Origin: Bordetella genomosp. 13
GTDB lineage: Bacteria > Pseudomonadota > Gammaproteobacteria > Burkholderiales > Burkholderiaceae_B
NCBI RefSeq assembly: GCF_007679965.1
Contig: NZ_VEHL01000014.1
Coordinates: 62,001-126,000, forward strand
Reading direction: 5' to 3'
DNA length: 64,000 nt
Position 1 is the first letter of the stretch; each line of letters starts with the position of its first letter. The notes under the pieces were generated by a model that was not told the DNA's origin, ran no database searches, and worked only from the letters and a program-made list of their open reading frames with translations. Below, in pieces: positions 25,923 to 34,923 of this stretch. Made by a program: the position numbers and the translations under genes.

Positions 25923-25997
25923 TTTACGCGCCATCTTACGCCGGAAAGGCGCGCCGATTTTGTCCCGTGGACGACAATCCGCCCGCGCGGCGGGGCG

Positions 25998-26342
25998 CTA
26001 CAGCAGCCCGGCCGGCCGCTCGCGCCCTTGCCGCGCCTCGCGCGCGCGCCGGTGCTCGACGCGGCGGCGGCGCGACTCCTTGGGGTCGAAGGTCAGTTCG
26101 CGATAGATCTCGAGGCGATCGCCGTCGGCCAGGGCCGCGCCGGGGTGGCAGGCGCGCCCATAGATGCCCACGCCGTGGCGCCAGGGGTCGACGTCCGGAA
26201 ATGCCTGCGCGAAACCGCTCGCCGCCAGCGCGTCCGCGGCCGTGGCGCCCGCGGGCATGGCCAGATCGCGCAGCCAGGCTCCCGCGGCCGCCGCATGGCA
26301 GACCTGCACGCGCAGCGGACCGCCGTGGGCGTCACTCGCCAT
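25998..26342 (-). CDS. rnfH: RnfH family ubiquitin-like protein
   Basis: A 114-residue UPF0125/RnfH protein with a beta-grasp fold. RVQVCHAA opens the domain, and GRACHPGAALADGDRLEIYRELTFDPKESRRRR is the conserved C-terminal block. A basic tail follows. It sits directly after ratA, overlapping it by eleven bases, which is the usual pairing in proteobacteria (yfjG-yfjF in E. coli). Its biochemical function is unresolved, and the link to the Rnf complex is historical. Confidence 0.9.
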   Translation of the reverse strand: MASDAHGGPLRVQVCHAAAAGAWLRDLAMPAGATAADALAASGFAQAFPDVDPWRHGVGIYGRACHPGAALADGDRLEIYRELTFDPKESRRRRVEHRRAREARQGRERPAGLL

Positions 26343-26766
26343 ACTTGGTCTGGGCCCGCTTGGTGAAGGAATCGATGAAGCTGGTGGCGATACGGTTGAA
26401 CACCGGCCCCACCACCATCTCGAGCGCGCGGCTGGAGAACGCGTACTCCAGGGTGAACAGCACCTTGCAGGCATCTTCGGCCAGCGACTGGAACTGCCAG
26501 TTGCCGACCAGGCGCGAGAACGGGCCGTCGACCAGTTCCAGGTTGATGCGGTTGGGGTAATCGTGCGTGTTGCGCGTGGTGAAGCGCTGCTTCAGGCCCG
26601 CCAGGCTGATGGTAATGGAGGCCTGCATGCCGTGCTCGTCGCGCGACTGCACCTCGGCCCCGCCGCACCAGGGCATGAACTCGGGATACTTCTCCACGTC
26701 GGCCACCAGATCGAACATCTGGGCAGCAGAGTACGGCACGAGGACGGAACGCTGGACTGTGTGCAT
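26332..26766 (-). CDS. ratA: RatA/COQ10-like START-domain protein
   Basis: A 144-residue polyketide-cyclase/START-fold protein. It begins MHTVQRSVLVPYSAAQMFDLVADVEKYPEFMPWC, the strong family signature, and ends FTKRAQTKYGE. In E. coli, RatA (YfjG) was reported to inhibit 70S association; eukaryotic Coq10 binds ubiquinone, so a quinone-related role is as likely. It is divergent from smpB (124 bases between starts), an arrangement conserved across beta- and gammaproteobacteria. Confidence 0.93.
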   Translation of the reverse strand: MHTVQRSVLVPYSAAQMFDLVADVEKYPEFMPWCGGAEVQSRDEHGMQASITISLAGLKQRFTTRNTHDYPNRINLELVDGPFSRLVGNWQFQSLAEDACKVLFTLEYAFSSRALEMVVGPVFNRIATSFIDSFTKRAQTKYGE

Positions 26767-26890
26767 CGACTATCGCAAATGGCTAGAATGATCAGATTTT
26801 ACCGGTTTAGCGCCCACGCCTTCGGCATGGGCCCGCTGCAAGGATTACAGCGCCGGAATTACAGCACCGGACTTACCGCGGGGGCCACCA

Positions 26891-27358
26891 ATGAGCATCA
26901 TCGACAATCGCAAGGCCTCGCACGATTATTTCATCGAAGACCGCTACGAGGCGGGCATCGCCCTGCAAGGCTGGGAGGTCAAGGCCATCCGGGCGGGCCG
27001 CGTGCAGCTCAAGGAAAGCTACGTCATCGTACGCGAGGGCGAGATCTACCTGATGGGCATGCACGTCAGCCCCCTGCCCACCGCCTCCACGCACATCCAT
27101 CCCGACGCGGTGCGCACGCGCAAGCTGCTGCTGCATGCGGAAGAGATCAGCAAGCTGATCGGCAAGGTCGAGCAGCGCGGCTACACGCTGGTTCCCCTGA
27201 ACCTGCATTACAAGAACGGCCGGGTCAAGGTCGACTTCGCCCTGGGCCGCGGCAAAAAGCTGTACGACAAGCGCGACACGGCGCGCGAAAAGGACTGGCA
27301 GCGCGAGAAAGACCGCGTGATGAAGCACGACACGCGCAGCAGCCGGCGCGACGACTGA
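26891..27358 (+). CDS. smpB: SsrA-binding protein SmpB
   Basis: A 155-residue RNA-binding protein essential for trans-translation. The oligonucleotide-binding-fold signature is HDYFIEDRYEAGIALQGWEVKAIRAGRVQLKESYV in two blocks, followed by RGYTLVPLNLHYKNGRVKVD. The basic C-terminal tail (KRDTAREKDWQREKDRVMK) enters the ribosomal A site. Family length. No ssrA gene was recognised in the window. It is divergent from ratA-rnfH. Confidence 0.96.
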   Translation: MSIIDNRKASHDYFIEDRYEAGIALQGWEVKAIRAGRVQLKESYVIVREGEIYLMGMHVSPLPTASTHIHPDAVRTRKLLLHAEEISKLIGKVEQRGYTLVPLNLHYKNGRVKVDFALGRGKKLYDKRDTAREKDWQREKDRVMKHDTRSSRRDD

Positions 27359-27461
27359 TTTCCCGGCGCGGCCGGTCGCGACGGCCTGCGCGCCACGCCC
27401 TCCCCGCCAGGGCCCGCAGTCCAGGCACTATCCACGCTCGATCCGGCCATATCGCCCCCGG

Positions 27462-28631
27462 TCAGGCCGTGTATCCCTCCGGCGGCGCCGTCACCAGGCA
27501 ATTGCGTCCCGCGGCCTTGGCCGCATACAGCGCCTGGTCGGCCCGCCGGCTGGCGGATTCCAGCGGCTCGTCGATTCCGCACTGCGCCAGGCCGCCGCTT
27601 ACCGTGCAGATCAGCGTACGCCCCTCGTAGAAGCACGGCGTCTCGTGCAGCGTCTGCATGAGCCGCTGCGCCACGTGCTGCGCCTGGGCCAAAGGCGTAT
27701 CCGGCAGCGCCACCGAGAACTCCTCGCCGCCCAGGCGCCCCACTGCGTCGCCGGCGCGCAGCACCCCGCCCACCACCCGCGAGAAATGCTGCAGCACCGC
27801 GTCGCCCGCTGCATGGCCATGCAGGTCGTTGATCTGCTTGAAGTAGTCGATGTCCAGCGTCAGCAGCGTCAGGGCGCGCTCGCCGCGCCCCGCCTGCGCA
27901 TGCAGCCGCTGGGTCTCGCGCCACCACGCCTTGCGCGTCAGCAGGCCTGTCAGGAAATCGGTATTGGCCTCGCGCTCGCGGTCGCCCAGCATGCGGTCGT
28001 GGATCATCATGATCACGCCCAGCGTCACCCCGGGGCTCAGCAGCACGCCCATCGTCAGGAACGCGACGTTCCAGAAGGCGGGCGCCATCAGTGTTTCCAC
28101 GCTCTCCATGCCCACCGCGTACACCACCGCGCGGATCAGGTAGCCGATGGCCGCGGTCGACGTGATGGTGAATGTGAACAGGTAGCTGTAGCGCGAGCGC
28201 ACGCCGGGCAGCGCGCGCCACAGGGCCACCGAGATGCCGGCGCTGATCAGGCTGTGCAGCACGCTGGCCGCGATGATGCGCACATCGGTCGACGGCCAGG
28301 TGTACAGGAAGAGCCACAGCACCGCCATCAGCAGCGCCACGCCCGCGGCCAGCGCCGCCGCCGGAGCGCGCTGACCCAGGAAGCGGCAGATGCCGTAGTA
28401 GTAGATCGCGTAGCCGGCCGAGATCAGCAGGTTGGGCAGCAGCACGGTCAGCCAGCGGATGCTGCCGGGCCCCTGCTGCGTGAAGATGGCCAGCGCGCAG
28501 ATGGCCAGCACGTTGGCCCAGACGGCCTCGCGGATGCCGGGCATGCCGCTGCGTGCCAGCGAGCCCAGCACCGCCAGGCAGATCAGGCTGGACAGCGCCG
28601 TGAGGACCAGCAGGTTGACCGGAGCCAGCAT
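27462..28631 (-). CDS. Membrane-bound diguanylate cyclase (GGDEF domain)
   Basis: A 389-residue protein. Residues 1-210 carry about seven hydrophobic helices (for example LLVLTALSSLICLAVLGSLA and LLISAGYAIYYYGICRFLG) and resemble an uncharacterised 7TM sensor. The C-terminal GGDEF domain begins at EANTDFLTGLLTRKAWW. The active site is GGEEF, a functional variant, with DIDYFKQINDLHGHAAGDAVL for metal and GTP. RAGD five residues before GGEEF is an intact I-site for feedback by c-di-GMP. It probably makes c-di-GMP in response to a membrane or extracellular cue. The gene stands alone, with QmcA/NfeD genes upstream on the same strand. Confidence 0.92.
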   Translation of the reverse strand: MLAPVNLLVLTALSSLICLAVLGSLARSGMPGIREAVWANVLAICALAIFTQQGPGSIRWLTVLLPNLLISAGYAIYYYGICRFLGQRAPAAALAAGVALLMAVLWLFLYTWPSTDVRIIAASVLHSLISAGISVALWRALPGVRSRYSYLFTFTITSTAAIGYLIRAVVYAVGMESVETLMAPAFWNVAFLTMGVLLSPGVTLGVIMMIHDRMLGDREREANTDFLTGLLTRKAWWRETQRLHAQAGRGERALTLLTLDIDYFKQINDLHGHAAGDAVLQHFSRVVGGVLRAGDAVGRLGGEEFSVALPDTPLAQAQHVAQRLMQTLHETPCFYEGRTLICTVSGGLAQCGIDEPLESASRRADQALYAAKAAGRNCLVTAPPEGYTA

Positions 28632-28664
28632 CGCAACCCGTGCCCGAGGGCGGCCCCGCCGCGA

Positions 28665-29594
28665 TCAGGCGCCGCGCGTGGACTTGACGATGGTCATGGC
28701 CGAGGCCACCAGCCCGCCTACGTCGGACAGGTTGGACGGCAGGATCAGCGTGTTGCCTTCCTTGGCCACTTCGCCGAAGGCCTCGACGTAGCGCTCGGCC
28801 ACGCGCAGGTTCAGCGCTTCCATGCCGCCCGGCTGGTTCACCGCGTTGCCCACCTGGACAATGGCCTGCGCGGTCGCCTCGGCGATGGCCAGCACGGCGG
28901 CGGCTTCGCCCTGGGCCTGGTTGATCTGGGCCTGCTTCTCGCCCTCGGAGCGGGCGATGGCGGCCTCGCGTTCGCCGGTGGCGATGTTGATCTGTTCCTG
29001 GCGGCGGCCTTCCGAGGCGGCGATCAGGGCGCGCTTTTCGCGCTCGGCCGTGATCTGGGCCTGCATGGCGCGCAGGATCTCGTTGGGCGGCGTCAGGTCC
29101 TTGATCTCGTAACGCAGCACCTTCACGCCCCAGTTCAGCGCCGCTTCGTCCAGCGAGGCCACGATGGTGCTGTTGATGAACTCGCGCTCTTCGAAGGTGC
29201 GGTCCAGTTCGAGCTTGCCGATGACCGAACGCAGCGTGGTCTGCGACAGCTGCGTGATGGCCGTGATGTAGTTGGACGAGCCGTAAGACGCGCGCATCGG
29301 ATCGGTCACCTGGAAGTACAGCACGCCGTCGACCTGCAGCTGCGTGTTGTCGCGCGTGATGCAGACCTGGCTGGGCACGTCCAGCGGGATTTCCTTCAGC
29401 GAGTGCTTGTACGAGACGCGCTCGATGAAGGGAATCACGAAGCCGGCGCCGGGCGACAGCACGCGATCGAACTTGCCCAGCCGCTCGACCACCCAGGCGT
29501 GCTGCTGCGGCACGATGGCGATCGCGCGGATCAGCACCAGCAGCACGAGCACGACTGCGATGATCAGAAAGATGGTGGATGGGTCGAGCGTCAT
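28665..29594 (-). CDS. SPFH/stomatin family protein (QmcA-like)
   Basis: A 309-residue protein with one N-terminal membrane anchor (IFLIIAVVLVLLVLIRAIAI). The SPFH/Band 7 domain (VVERLGKFDRVLSPGAGFVIPFIERV) and a coiled coil rich in Ala/Glu/Gln (EKRALIAASEGRRQEQINIATGEREAAI, in part) follow. These proteins form large oligomeric microdomain cages in the inner membrane. It pairs with the NfeD gene just upstream, which is the standard stomatin operon partner. QmcA of E. coli is the closest well-known relative. Confidence 0.93.
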   Translation of the reverse strand: MTLDPSTIFLIIAVVLVLLVLIRAIAIVPQQHAWVVERLGKFDRVLSPGAGFVIPFIERVSYKHSLKEIPLDVPSQVCITRDNTQLQVDGVLYFQVTDPMRASYGSSNYITAITQLSQTTLRSVIGKLELDRTFEEREFINSTIVASLDEAALNWGVKVLRYEIKDLTPPNEILRAMQAQITAEREKRALIAASEGRRQEQINIATGEREAAIARSEGEKQAQINQAQGEAAAVLAIAEATAQAIVQVGNAVNQPGGMEALNLRVAERYVEAFGEVAKEGNTLILPSNLSDVGGLVASAMTIVKSTRGA

Positions 29595-29653
29595 GGGAAC
29601 CCCTTCTGGAAGAAATCAGCAGATTGCGGCGGGCCTCGGCCCGCCAGACGGCA

Positions 29654-30073
29654 TCAACGCTTGGCGGCCAGCACGAGGCGCGTGCCGCGCACTTCGGCGA
29701 TGACGTACGTGCCGGGCGCGGCGGCCTGGCCGGCGGCCAGTTCGGCCTGCCAGTGCGCGCCGCGATACCAGACGCGCGCCGTGCCCGACGCGGACCATTC
29801 CTCGACCTGCACCGACTGGCCGATGTCCAGGTTCACGTCGGCGTTGCGTGCCGCGTCGACCTCGCGTTTCTTCAGCACGCCCGTGCCGCGCAGCACGGCC
29901 AGGCCCGCCAGCGCGACGGCGCCGCAAGCCACCAGTTGCCATTGCATCGCGCCGGCCATCGCGGCCGTGATGCCGCCGGCGGCCAGGCCCAGCGCCACCA
30001 GCAGCAGATAGAACGTGCCGGTCATGACTTCGCCGATGAGCGCGATCGCCGCCAATCCGAACCAAACCCACAT
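29654..30073 (-). CDS. NfeD family membrane protein (short form)
   Basis: A 139-residue protein. Three hydrophobic segments occupy the first ~65 residues (WVWFGLAAIALIGEVMTGTF, LVALGLAAGGITAAMAG, LVACGAVALAGLAVLRG). An OB-fold NfeD domain at the C-terminus follows (DIGQSVQVEEWSASGTARVWYRGAHW). This is the short NfeD1b type lacking the ClpP-like protease domain. It is encoded 59 bases before the SPFH gene, its usual partner, and probably anchors to the stomatin assembly. Confidence 0.9.
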   Translation of the reverse strand: MWVWFGLAAIALIGEVMTGTFYLLLVALGLAAGGITAAMAGAMQWQLVACGAVALAGLAVLRGTGVLKKREVDAARNADVNLDIGQSVQVEEWSASGTARVWYRGAHWQAELAAGQAAAPGTYVIAEVRGTRLVLAAKR

Positions 30074-30220
30074 CGCCAGTGCTCCGCGCGTGAAAACATA
30101 GCGGATTGTACGGATTTCCCACAGAATTCGCCCTTGATGGGCGCATCCGCCGACGGCTTTTACGCAAGTCCCCCGGCACGGCGCCCCATGCCACCTCCCT
30201 CTTCGCCGTCCGTAGCCACC

Positions 30221-30970
30221 ATGACCGAGTCCCCCTCCACCCGCGCCCTGCCCGTCCTCATCCTGCATACCGGCGATCCGGACGAGGCGCTGCGCGCGCG
30301 GCACGGCGGCTATGGTGTGCAACTGCGGGCCGCGGCCGGACTGGACGAGGCCCAGGCCGAGATCGTCGCCGTGTTCCGCGGCGAGCGGCCGCGCCAGCCG
30401 TCGGACTATCGTGCCGCGTTGATCACGGGATCGCCGGCCATGGTCACCGATCACGAGTCCTGGAGCGAAGACACGGCGCAATGGCTGCGCGGCGGGGCCG
30501 CCGCCGGCCTGCCCTTGTTCGGCGTCTGCTACGGCCATCAACTGCTGGCATACGCCCTGGGGGGAGCGGTGGGCGACAACCCCGCCGGCCGCGAGGTGGG
30601 CACGCAGGCCATCACGCTGACCGCCGACGGCCTGGACGATGCCATGCTGCAAGGCGTGCCCGGGAGCTTCCCGGCGCAGACCCTGCACCGGCAGACGGTG
30701 CTGCGCCTGCCCGAGGGCGCGCGCGTGCTGGCGCGCTCGGCCATGGACGCGCACCAGCTGATCCGTTGGGCGCCTGGTTGCTACAGCACGCAGTTCCATC
30801 CCGAATTCGGACCCGATTTCGTGCGCGAACACCTGATGCGGTATGCCGACCCGTACGGCGGCGAGGGCATCGATGCCCTCGCGCTCGCCCAGGCGGTGGG
30901 CGACACGCCGCAGGCCGGCACGCTGGTGCGGCGCTTCCTGCGGGCCTGCGTGGGCGGCGAACCCGCCTGA
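30221..30970 (+). CDS. Class I glutamine amidotransferase (GMP synthase-like)
   Basis: About 249 residues with a triad-type glutamine amidotransferase fold. The nucleophile Cys lies in GVCYGHQLLAYALGG and the His/Glu pair in STQFHPEFGPDF. No synthase domain is fused. Such free-standing proteins often hydrolyse gamma-glutamyl compounds (PuuD-like) or act with an unknown partner. Two ATGs are possible, 30188 and 30221, neither with a clear Shine-Dalgarno; the second avoids a Pro/Ser-rich leader. It is divergent from nfeD and convergent with ppsA. Confidence 0.85.
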   Translation: MTESPSTRALPVLILHTGDPDEALRARHGGYGVQLRAAAGLDEAQAEIVAVFRGERPRQPSDYRAALITGSPAMVTDHESWSEDTAQWLRGGAAAGLPLFGVCYGHQLLAYALGGAVGDNPAGREVGTQAITLTADGLDDAMLQGVPGSFPAQTLHRQTVLRLPEGARVLARSAMDAHQLIRWAPGCYSTQFHPEFGPDFVREHLMRYADPYGGEGIDALALAQAVGDTPQAGTLVRRFLRACVGGEPA

Positions 30971-30982
30971 CGGAAAATGAAA

Positions 30983-31009
30983 AGCGCCGGTCCCCGAAGG
31001 GCCGGCGCT
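30983..31009 (-). terminator. Terminator hairpin downstream of ppsA
   Basis: AGCGCCGG...CCGGCGCT forms a GC-rich stem. Read on the minus strand, it is followed by TTTTCATTTTC, so it probably ends the ppsA transcript. No T-run follows on the plus strand. Confidence 0.7.
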
Positions 31010-31063
31010 CGAGCGCGGCTGCACGGTCTGCCCGCCGGACGTCGCCCGCCCGGCGGCGCCGTC

Positions 31064-33430
31064 TTACCTGGCGGCCAGCTTCTGCCAGGTGTCGACCACC
31101 GTGTCGGGGTTCAGCGACATCGACAGGATGCCCTCGTCCTTCAGCCACTGGGCGAAGTCGGGGTGGTCGCTGGGGCCCTGGCCGCAGATGCCGACGTACT
31201 TGCCGGCCTTCAGGCACGCCTGGATGGCACGTTGCAGCATGAACTTCACGGCCTCGTCGCGCTCGTCGAAGTCGGCGGCCAGCAGTTCCATGCCCGAGTC
31301 GCGGTCCAGGCCCAGCGTCAGCTGGGTCATGTCGTTCGAGCCGATCGAGAAGCCGTCGAAGTGCTCCAGGAACTGCTCGGCCAGGATGGCGTTGGACGGC
31401 ACTTCGCACATCATGATCAGCTTCAGTCCGTTCTCGCCGCGCTTCAGGCCGCGCGTGCCCAGCAGGTCGACCACCTTGGCGGCCTGGTTCAGCGTGCGCA
31501 CGAACGGCACCATGATCTCGACGTTGGTCAGGCCCATCTCGTCGCGGACCTTCTTCAGCGCCTCGCATTCCATGCGGAAGCACTCGTCGAAGTCTTCGGC
31601 GATGTAGCGCGACGCGCCGCGGAAGCCCAGCATGGGGTTCTCTTCCTCGGGTTCGTAGCGCGAACCGCCCACCAGCTTGCGGTACTCGTTCGACTTGAAG
31701 TCGGACAGGCGCACGATGACCGACTTGGGCCAGAACGCCGAGGCGATCGTGGCGATCCCTTCGGCCAGCTTGTCCACGAAGAAGGCGCGCGGGCTGGCGT
31801 AGCCGCGGGCGGCCGATTCGACGGCCTTCTTCAGCTCGCTGTCGACGTTCGGGTAGTCCAGCACCGCCTTGGGGTGGATGCCGATGTTGTTGTTGATGAT
31901 GAATTCCAGGCGGGCCAGGCCCACGCCGGAGTTCGGGATCTGCGCGAAGTCGAAGGCCAGCTGCGGGTTGCCCACGTTCATCATGATCTTGATGTCGATG
32001 GGCGGCATTTCGCCGCGGCGCACTTCTTCCACTTCGGTCTCGATCAGGCCGTCGTAGATGCGGCCTTCGTCGCCCTCGGCGCACGACACGGTGACGTTCT
32101 GGCCTTCCTTCAGCACGTCGGTGGCCTCCCCGCAGCCGACCACGGCCGGGATGCCCAGTTCGCGCGCGATGATGGCCGCGTGGCAGGTACGGCCGCCGCG
32201 GTTGGTGACGATGGCCGCGGCGCGCTTCATCACCGGCTCCCAGTTGGGATCGGTCATGTCGGTGACCAGCACGTCGCCGGCCTGCACCTTGTCCATCTCG
32301 GACACGTCGGCCACGATGCGCACGCGGCCCGCGCCGATCTTCTGTCCGATGGCGCGGCCCGTCACCAGCACCTGGCCGGTGGCCTTCAGGCGGTAGCGCT
32401 GCTGCACGTCGGCGGTGCCCTGCTGCGACTTCACCGTCTCGGGACGCGCCTGCAGGATGTAGATCTTGCCGTCGACGCCGTCGCGGCCCCACTCGATGTC
32501 CATCGGGCGCTTGTAGTGCTGCTCGATGATGACGGCGTAGCGGGCCAGTTCGGTGACTTCGTCATCGGTCAGCGAATAGCGGTTGCGCTCGGACACCGGC
32601 ACGTCGACGGTGCGCACGGCACGGCCTTCGGTGCGCTCGGGGTCGAATTCCATCTTGATCAGCTTGGAGCCGATGCGGCGGCTGACGATGGGATAGTGGC
32701 CGCTTTCCAGCGACGGCTTGAAGACGTAGAACTCGTCGGGATTGACGGCGCCCTGCACCACCGTCTCGCCCAGGCCGTACGACGAGGTGATGAACACCAC
32801 GTCCTGGAAGCCCGATTCGGTGTCGATGGTGAACATCACGCCGGCGCTGCCCTTGTCCGAGCGCACCATGCGCTGCACGCCGGCCGACAGGGCGACCTCG
32901 GCGTGGGCATAGCCCTTGTGCACGCGATACGAGATGGCGCGGTCGTTGTACAGCGACGCGAACACGTGGCGGATCTTGTCCAGAACGTCGTCGATGCCGA
33001 CGACGTTCAGGAAGGTTTCCTGCTGGCCGGCGAACGAGGCGTCGGGCAGGTCTTCGGCGGTGGCGGACGAGCGCACGGCGAACGAGCCCTTGCCGTCGGC
33101 ATCGAGCGCGGCGAAGGCGTCACGGATGGCTTTCTCGAACTCGGGCGACAGCGGGGCCTCGACGATCCATTGGCGGATCTCGGCGCCGGCCAGCGCCAGT
33201 TCGCGAACGTCTTCGGGGTTCAGCGTGGACAGTCGGTCGGCGATGCGCGCATCCAGGCCGGAGGCCTTGAGGAAATCGCGGAAAGCCTCGGCGGTGGTGG
33301 CGAAGCCGCCCGGCACGCGCACTCCCGCGCCTGCCAGCTGGCTGATCATTTCACCAAGCGATGCGTTCTTGCCTCCTACCGAGTCCACATCCGTCATGCG
33401 GAGCTGCTCGAACGAAACGACGTACGACAT
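31064..33430 (-). CDS. ppsA: Phosphoenolpyruvate synthase
   Basis: A 788-residue enzyme converting pyruvate plus ATP to PEP, AMP and phosphate. It has the N-terminal ATP-binding domain (VGGKNASLGEMI, FAVRSSATAEDLPDASFAGQ), the swivelling domain with phospho-His in GGRTCHAAIIARELG, and the C-terminal PEP/TIM barrel ending in GICGQGPSDHPDF with the catalytic Cys. Full family length. The ATG at 33430 has AAGGTGA upstream; three extra codons before it are ignored. The divergent gene is ppsR, whose product controls PpsA by phosphorylation, so gluconeogenic flux is set here. Confidence 0.97.
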   Translation of the reverse strand: MSYVVSFEQLRMTDVDSVGGKNASLGEMISQLAGAGVRVPGGFATTAEAFRDFLKASGLDARIADRLSTLNPEDVRELALAGAEIRQWIVEAPLSPEFEKAIRDAFAALDADGKGSFAVRSSATAEDLPDASFAGQQETFLNVVGIDDVLDKIRHVFASLYNDRAISYRVHKGYAHAEVALSAGVQRMVRSDKGSAGVMFTIDTESGFQDVVFITSSYGLGETVVQGAVNPDEFYVFKPSLESGHYPIVSRRIGSKLIKMEFDPERTEGRAVRTVDVPVSERNRYSLTDDEVTELARYAVIIEQHYKRPMDIEWGRDGVDGKIYILQARPETVKSQQGTADVQQRYRLKATGQVLVTGRAIGQKIGAGRVRIVADVSEMDKVQAGDVLVTDMTDPNWEPVMKRAAAIVTNRGGRTCHAAIIARELGIPAVVGCGEATDVLKEGQNVTVSCAEGDEGRIYDGLIETEVEEVRRGEMPPIDIKIMMNVGNPQLAFDFAQIPNSGVGLARLEFIINNNIGIHPKAVLDYPNVDSELKKAVESAARGYASPRAFFVDKLAEGIATIASAFWPKSVIVRLSDFKSNEYRKLVGGSRYEPEEENPMLGFRGASRYIAEDFDECFRMECEALKKVRDEMGLTNVEIMVPFVRTLNQAAKVVDLLGTRGLKRGENGLKLIMMCEVPSNAILAEQFLEHFDGFSIGSNDMTQLTLGLDRDSGMELLAADFDERDEAVKFMLQRAIQACLKAGKYVGICGQGPSDHPDFAQWLKDEGILSMSLNPDTVVDTWQKLAAR

Positions 33431-33462
33431 TGAAGTCACCTTTTACAATGGAATGAAAGCGA

Positions 33463-33498
33463 GTTTGGTCAAGGCAGGAAACGCTGCACTGACCAAAC
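33463..33498. promoter_or_regulatory. Perfect 9-bp inverted repeat in the ppsA-ppsR intergenic region
   Basis: GTTTGGTCA (33463-33471) and TGACCAAAC (33490-33498) are separated by 18 bases. They lie 33-68 bases upstream of ppsA and about 90-125 bases upstream of ppsR. The centre-to-centre distance of 27 bases puts the half-sites on similar DNA faces, consistent with a dimeric regulator. No cognate regulator is adjacent. Confidence 0.5.
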
Positions 33499-33588
33499 TG
33501 GCCTGGACGCCCTTGGGGTGACTTTTAAGGGGCAGATTGTACCCGTTTGCGGGCCGCAACTCCCTCGCCTGGTTGGAATCTCTTACAC

Positions 33589-34413
33589 ATGAATGACACG
33601 ACCCCACTTCGCACCGTCTACATCGTTTCCGACAGCACGGGCATCACGGCCGAGACCTTCAGCAACTCGGTGCTGGCCCAGTTCGACCAGGTGCGTTTCC
33701 GCCCAGTGCGGGTGCCGTTCATCGACACCCTGGCCAAGGCCGAGGACGTGTCCGCGCGCATCAACCAGAATGCCATCGACGCCGGCGTGCCGCCCATCGT
33801 GTTCAGTACCCTGGTCAACCCCGAGATCCAGGCCATCGTGCGCCAGGCCAACGGCATCTTCCTGGACCTGTTCGGCACCTTCGTCAGCCACATCGAGCAG
33901 GCGCTGAACCTGAAGTCCAGCCACTCCATCGGCCGCTCGCACATGGCGGCGGATTCCGAGCGCTACACGCAACGCATCGACGCCATCAACTTCAGCCTGG
34001 CGCACGACGACGGCCAGTTCATCCGCCAGCTGGACCAGGCCGACGTCATCCTGGTGGGCGTGTCGCGCTGCGGCAAGACCCCCACCAGCCTGTACCTGGC
34101 GATGCAGTACGCGGTGAAGGCCGCCAACTATCCGCTGACGCCGGACGACTTCGAACGCGGCCAGCTGCCCGCGACCATCGCGCCCTACCGCAAGAAGATG
34201 TTCGGCCTGACCATCCAGCCCGAACGCCTGTCCCGCGTGCGCAACGAGCGCCGCCCCAACAGCAAGTACGCCGAGCTGGAACAGTGCCGCTACGAAGTGG
34301 CCGAGGCCGAACGCATGATGCGCCGCGAGGGCATCTCGTGGCTGTCGACCACCACCAAGTCGATCGAGGAGATCGCCACCACGGTGCTGCAGGAAGTCGG
34401 GCTGGACCGCTGA
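33589..34413 (+). CDS. ppsR: PEP synthase regulatory protein (kinase/pyrophosphorylase, DUF299)
   Basis: A 274-residue DUF299 protein. The P-loop GVSRCGKT is at 157-164, and HSIGRSHMAADSERYTQRIDAI precedes it in the N-terminal half. It uses ADP to phosphorylate a Thr near the catalytic His of PEP synthase, inactivating it, and removes the phosphate by pyrophosphorolysis. Its target ppsA is divergent from it. The ATG at 33589 gives MNDTTPLRTVYIVSDSTGIT, the family N-terminus. Confidence 0.96.
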   Translation: MNDTTPLRTVYIVSDSTGITAETFSNSVLAQFDQVRFRPVRVPFIDTLAKAEDVSARINQNAIDAGVPPIVFSTLVNPEIQAIVRQANGIFLDLFGTFVSHIEQALNLKSSHSIGRSHMAADSERYTQRIDAINFSLAHDDGQFIRQLDQADVILVGVSRCGKTPTSLYLAMQYAVKAANYPLTPDDFERGQLPATIAPYRKKMFGLTIQPERLSRVRNERRPNSKYAELEQCRYEVAEAERMMRREGISWLSTTTKSIEEIATTVLQEVGLDR

Positions 34414-34449
34414 TCCGCCCGGCGCGGCGCCCGCGGGCGCCGCGAGGCA

Positions 34450-34923
34450 CTACCACCAGCGGCGCTGTTCCGGGCTGGCGGCGCCCCAGTAGCGCATGTC
34501 CAGCAGCTCGCGCTGCGCCAGTTCTGGCGGATCGGCCAGCTCCATCTGCACCTTGCCGGTCTGCCCGGTGCTGCCCAGGTTTTCCGCCATCACGCGCACG
34601 TAGCGGGTCTCGCCCGCGCCCAGATGGAAGCTGATGCTCTGGTTGCGCGAATTCTGCATCGTCACGCTGTAGTCGCCGGCGGGACGGTCGACGAAGAAGA
34701 AGCTCGACGGCTTGTTGCGGCCCACGGCCACGTCGTTGACCCGCAGCACGTGCTGCGCGGACACCACCGTGGCGGGCTCGGGCTGGTAGAAATAGATGCG
34801 TCCCTGGCCGGCGGGCACGGCCGGCATGGACGAGGCCAGGGCCGCATACTTGGGGCCGGCGCAACCGGCAAGCAGCACGAGGGCCGCGCCGGCGGCGGCG
34901 CGCAGGAACAGATGGCGATTCAT
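34450..34923 (-). CDS. DUF2846-like lipoprotein
   Basis: About 157 residues. A lipoprotein signal ends LVLLAGC with the lipidated Cys near 20. The mature part (GRIYFYQPEPATVVSAQHVLRVNDVAVG, FFFVDRPAGDYSVTM) looks like the DUF2846 beta-sandwich found in many proteobacterial lipoproteins of unknown role. The ATG at 34923 overlaps the upstream gene's TGA (TGATG). A TTG three bases earlier is less likely. The pair is probably translated together. Confidence 0.82.
   Translation of the reverse strand: MNRHLFLRAAAGAALVLLAGCAGPKYAALASSMPAVPAGQGRIYFYQPEPATVVSAQHVLRVNDVAVGRNKPSSFFFVDRPAGDYSVTMQNSRNQSISFHLGAGETRYVRVMAENLGSTGQTGKVQMELADPPELAQRELLDMRYWGAASPEQRRWW

Noticed and set aside
25998..26766. ratA-rnfH as a toxin-antitoxin system
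   Set aside because: The old RatAB naming suggests this, but both are conserved core proteins with START and beta-grasp folds, present across proteobacteria with smpB; no antitoxin features are visible.
27645..30011. A 788-codon plus-strand frame opposite the diguanylate cyclase and SPFH genes
   Set aside because: It is antisense to well-supported genes; the composition is shadow-like.
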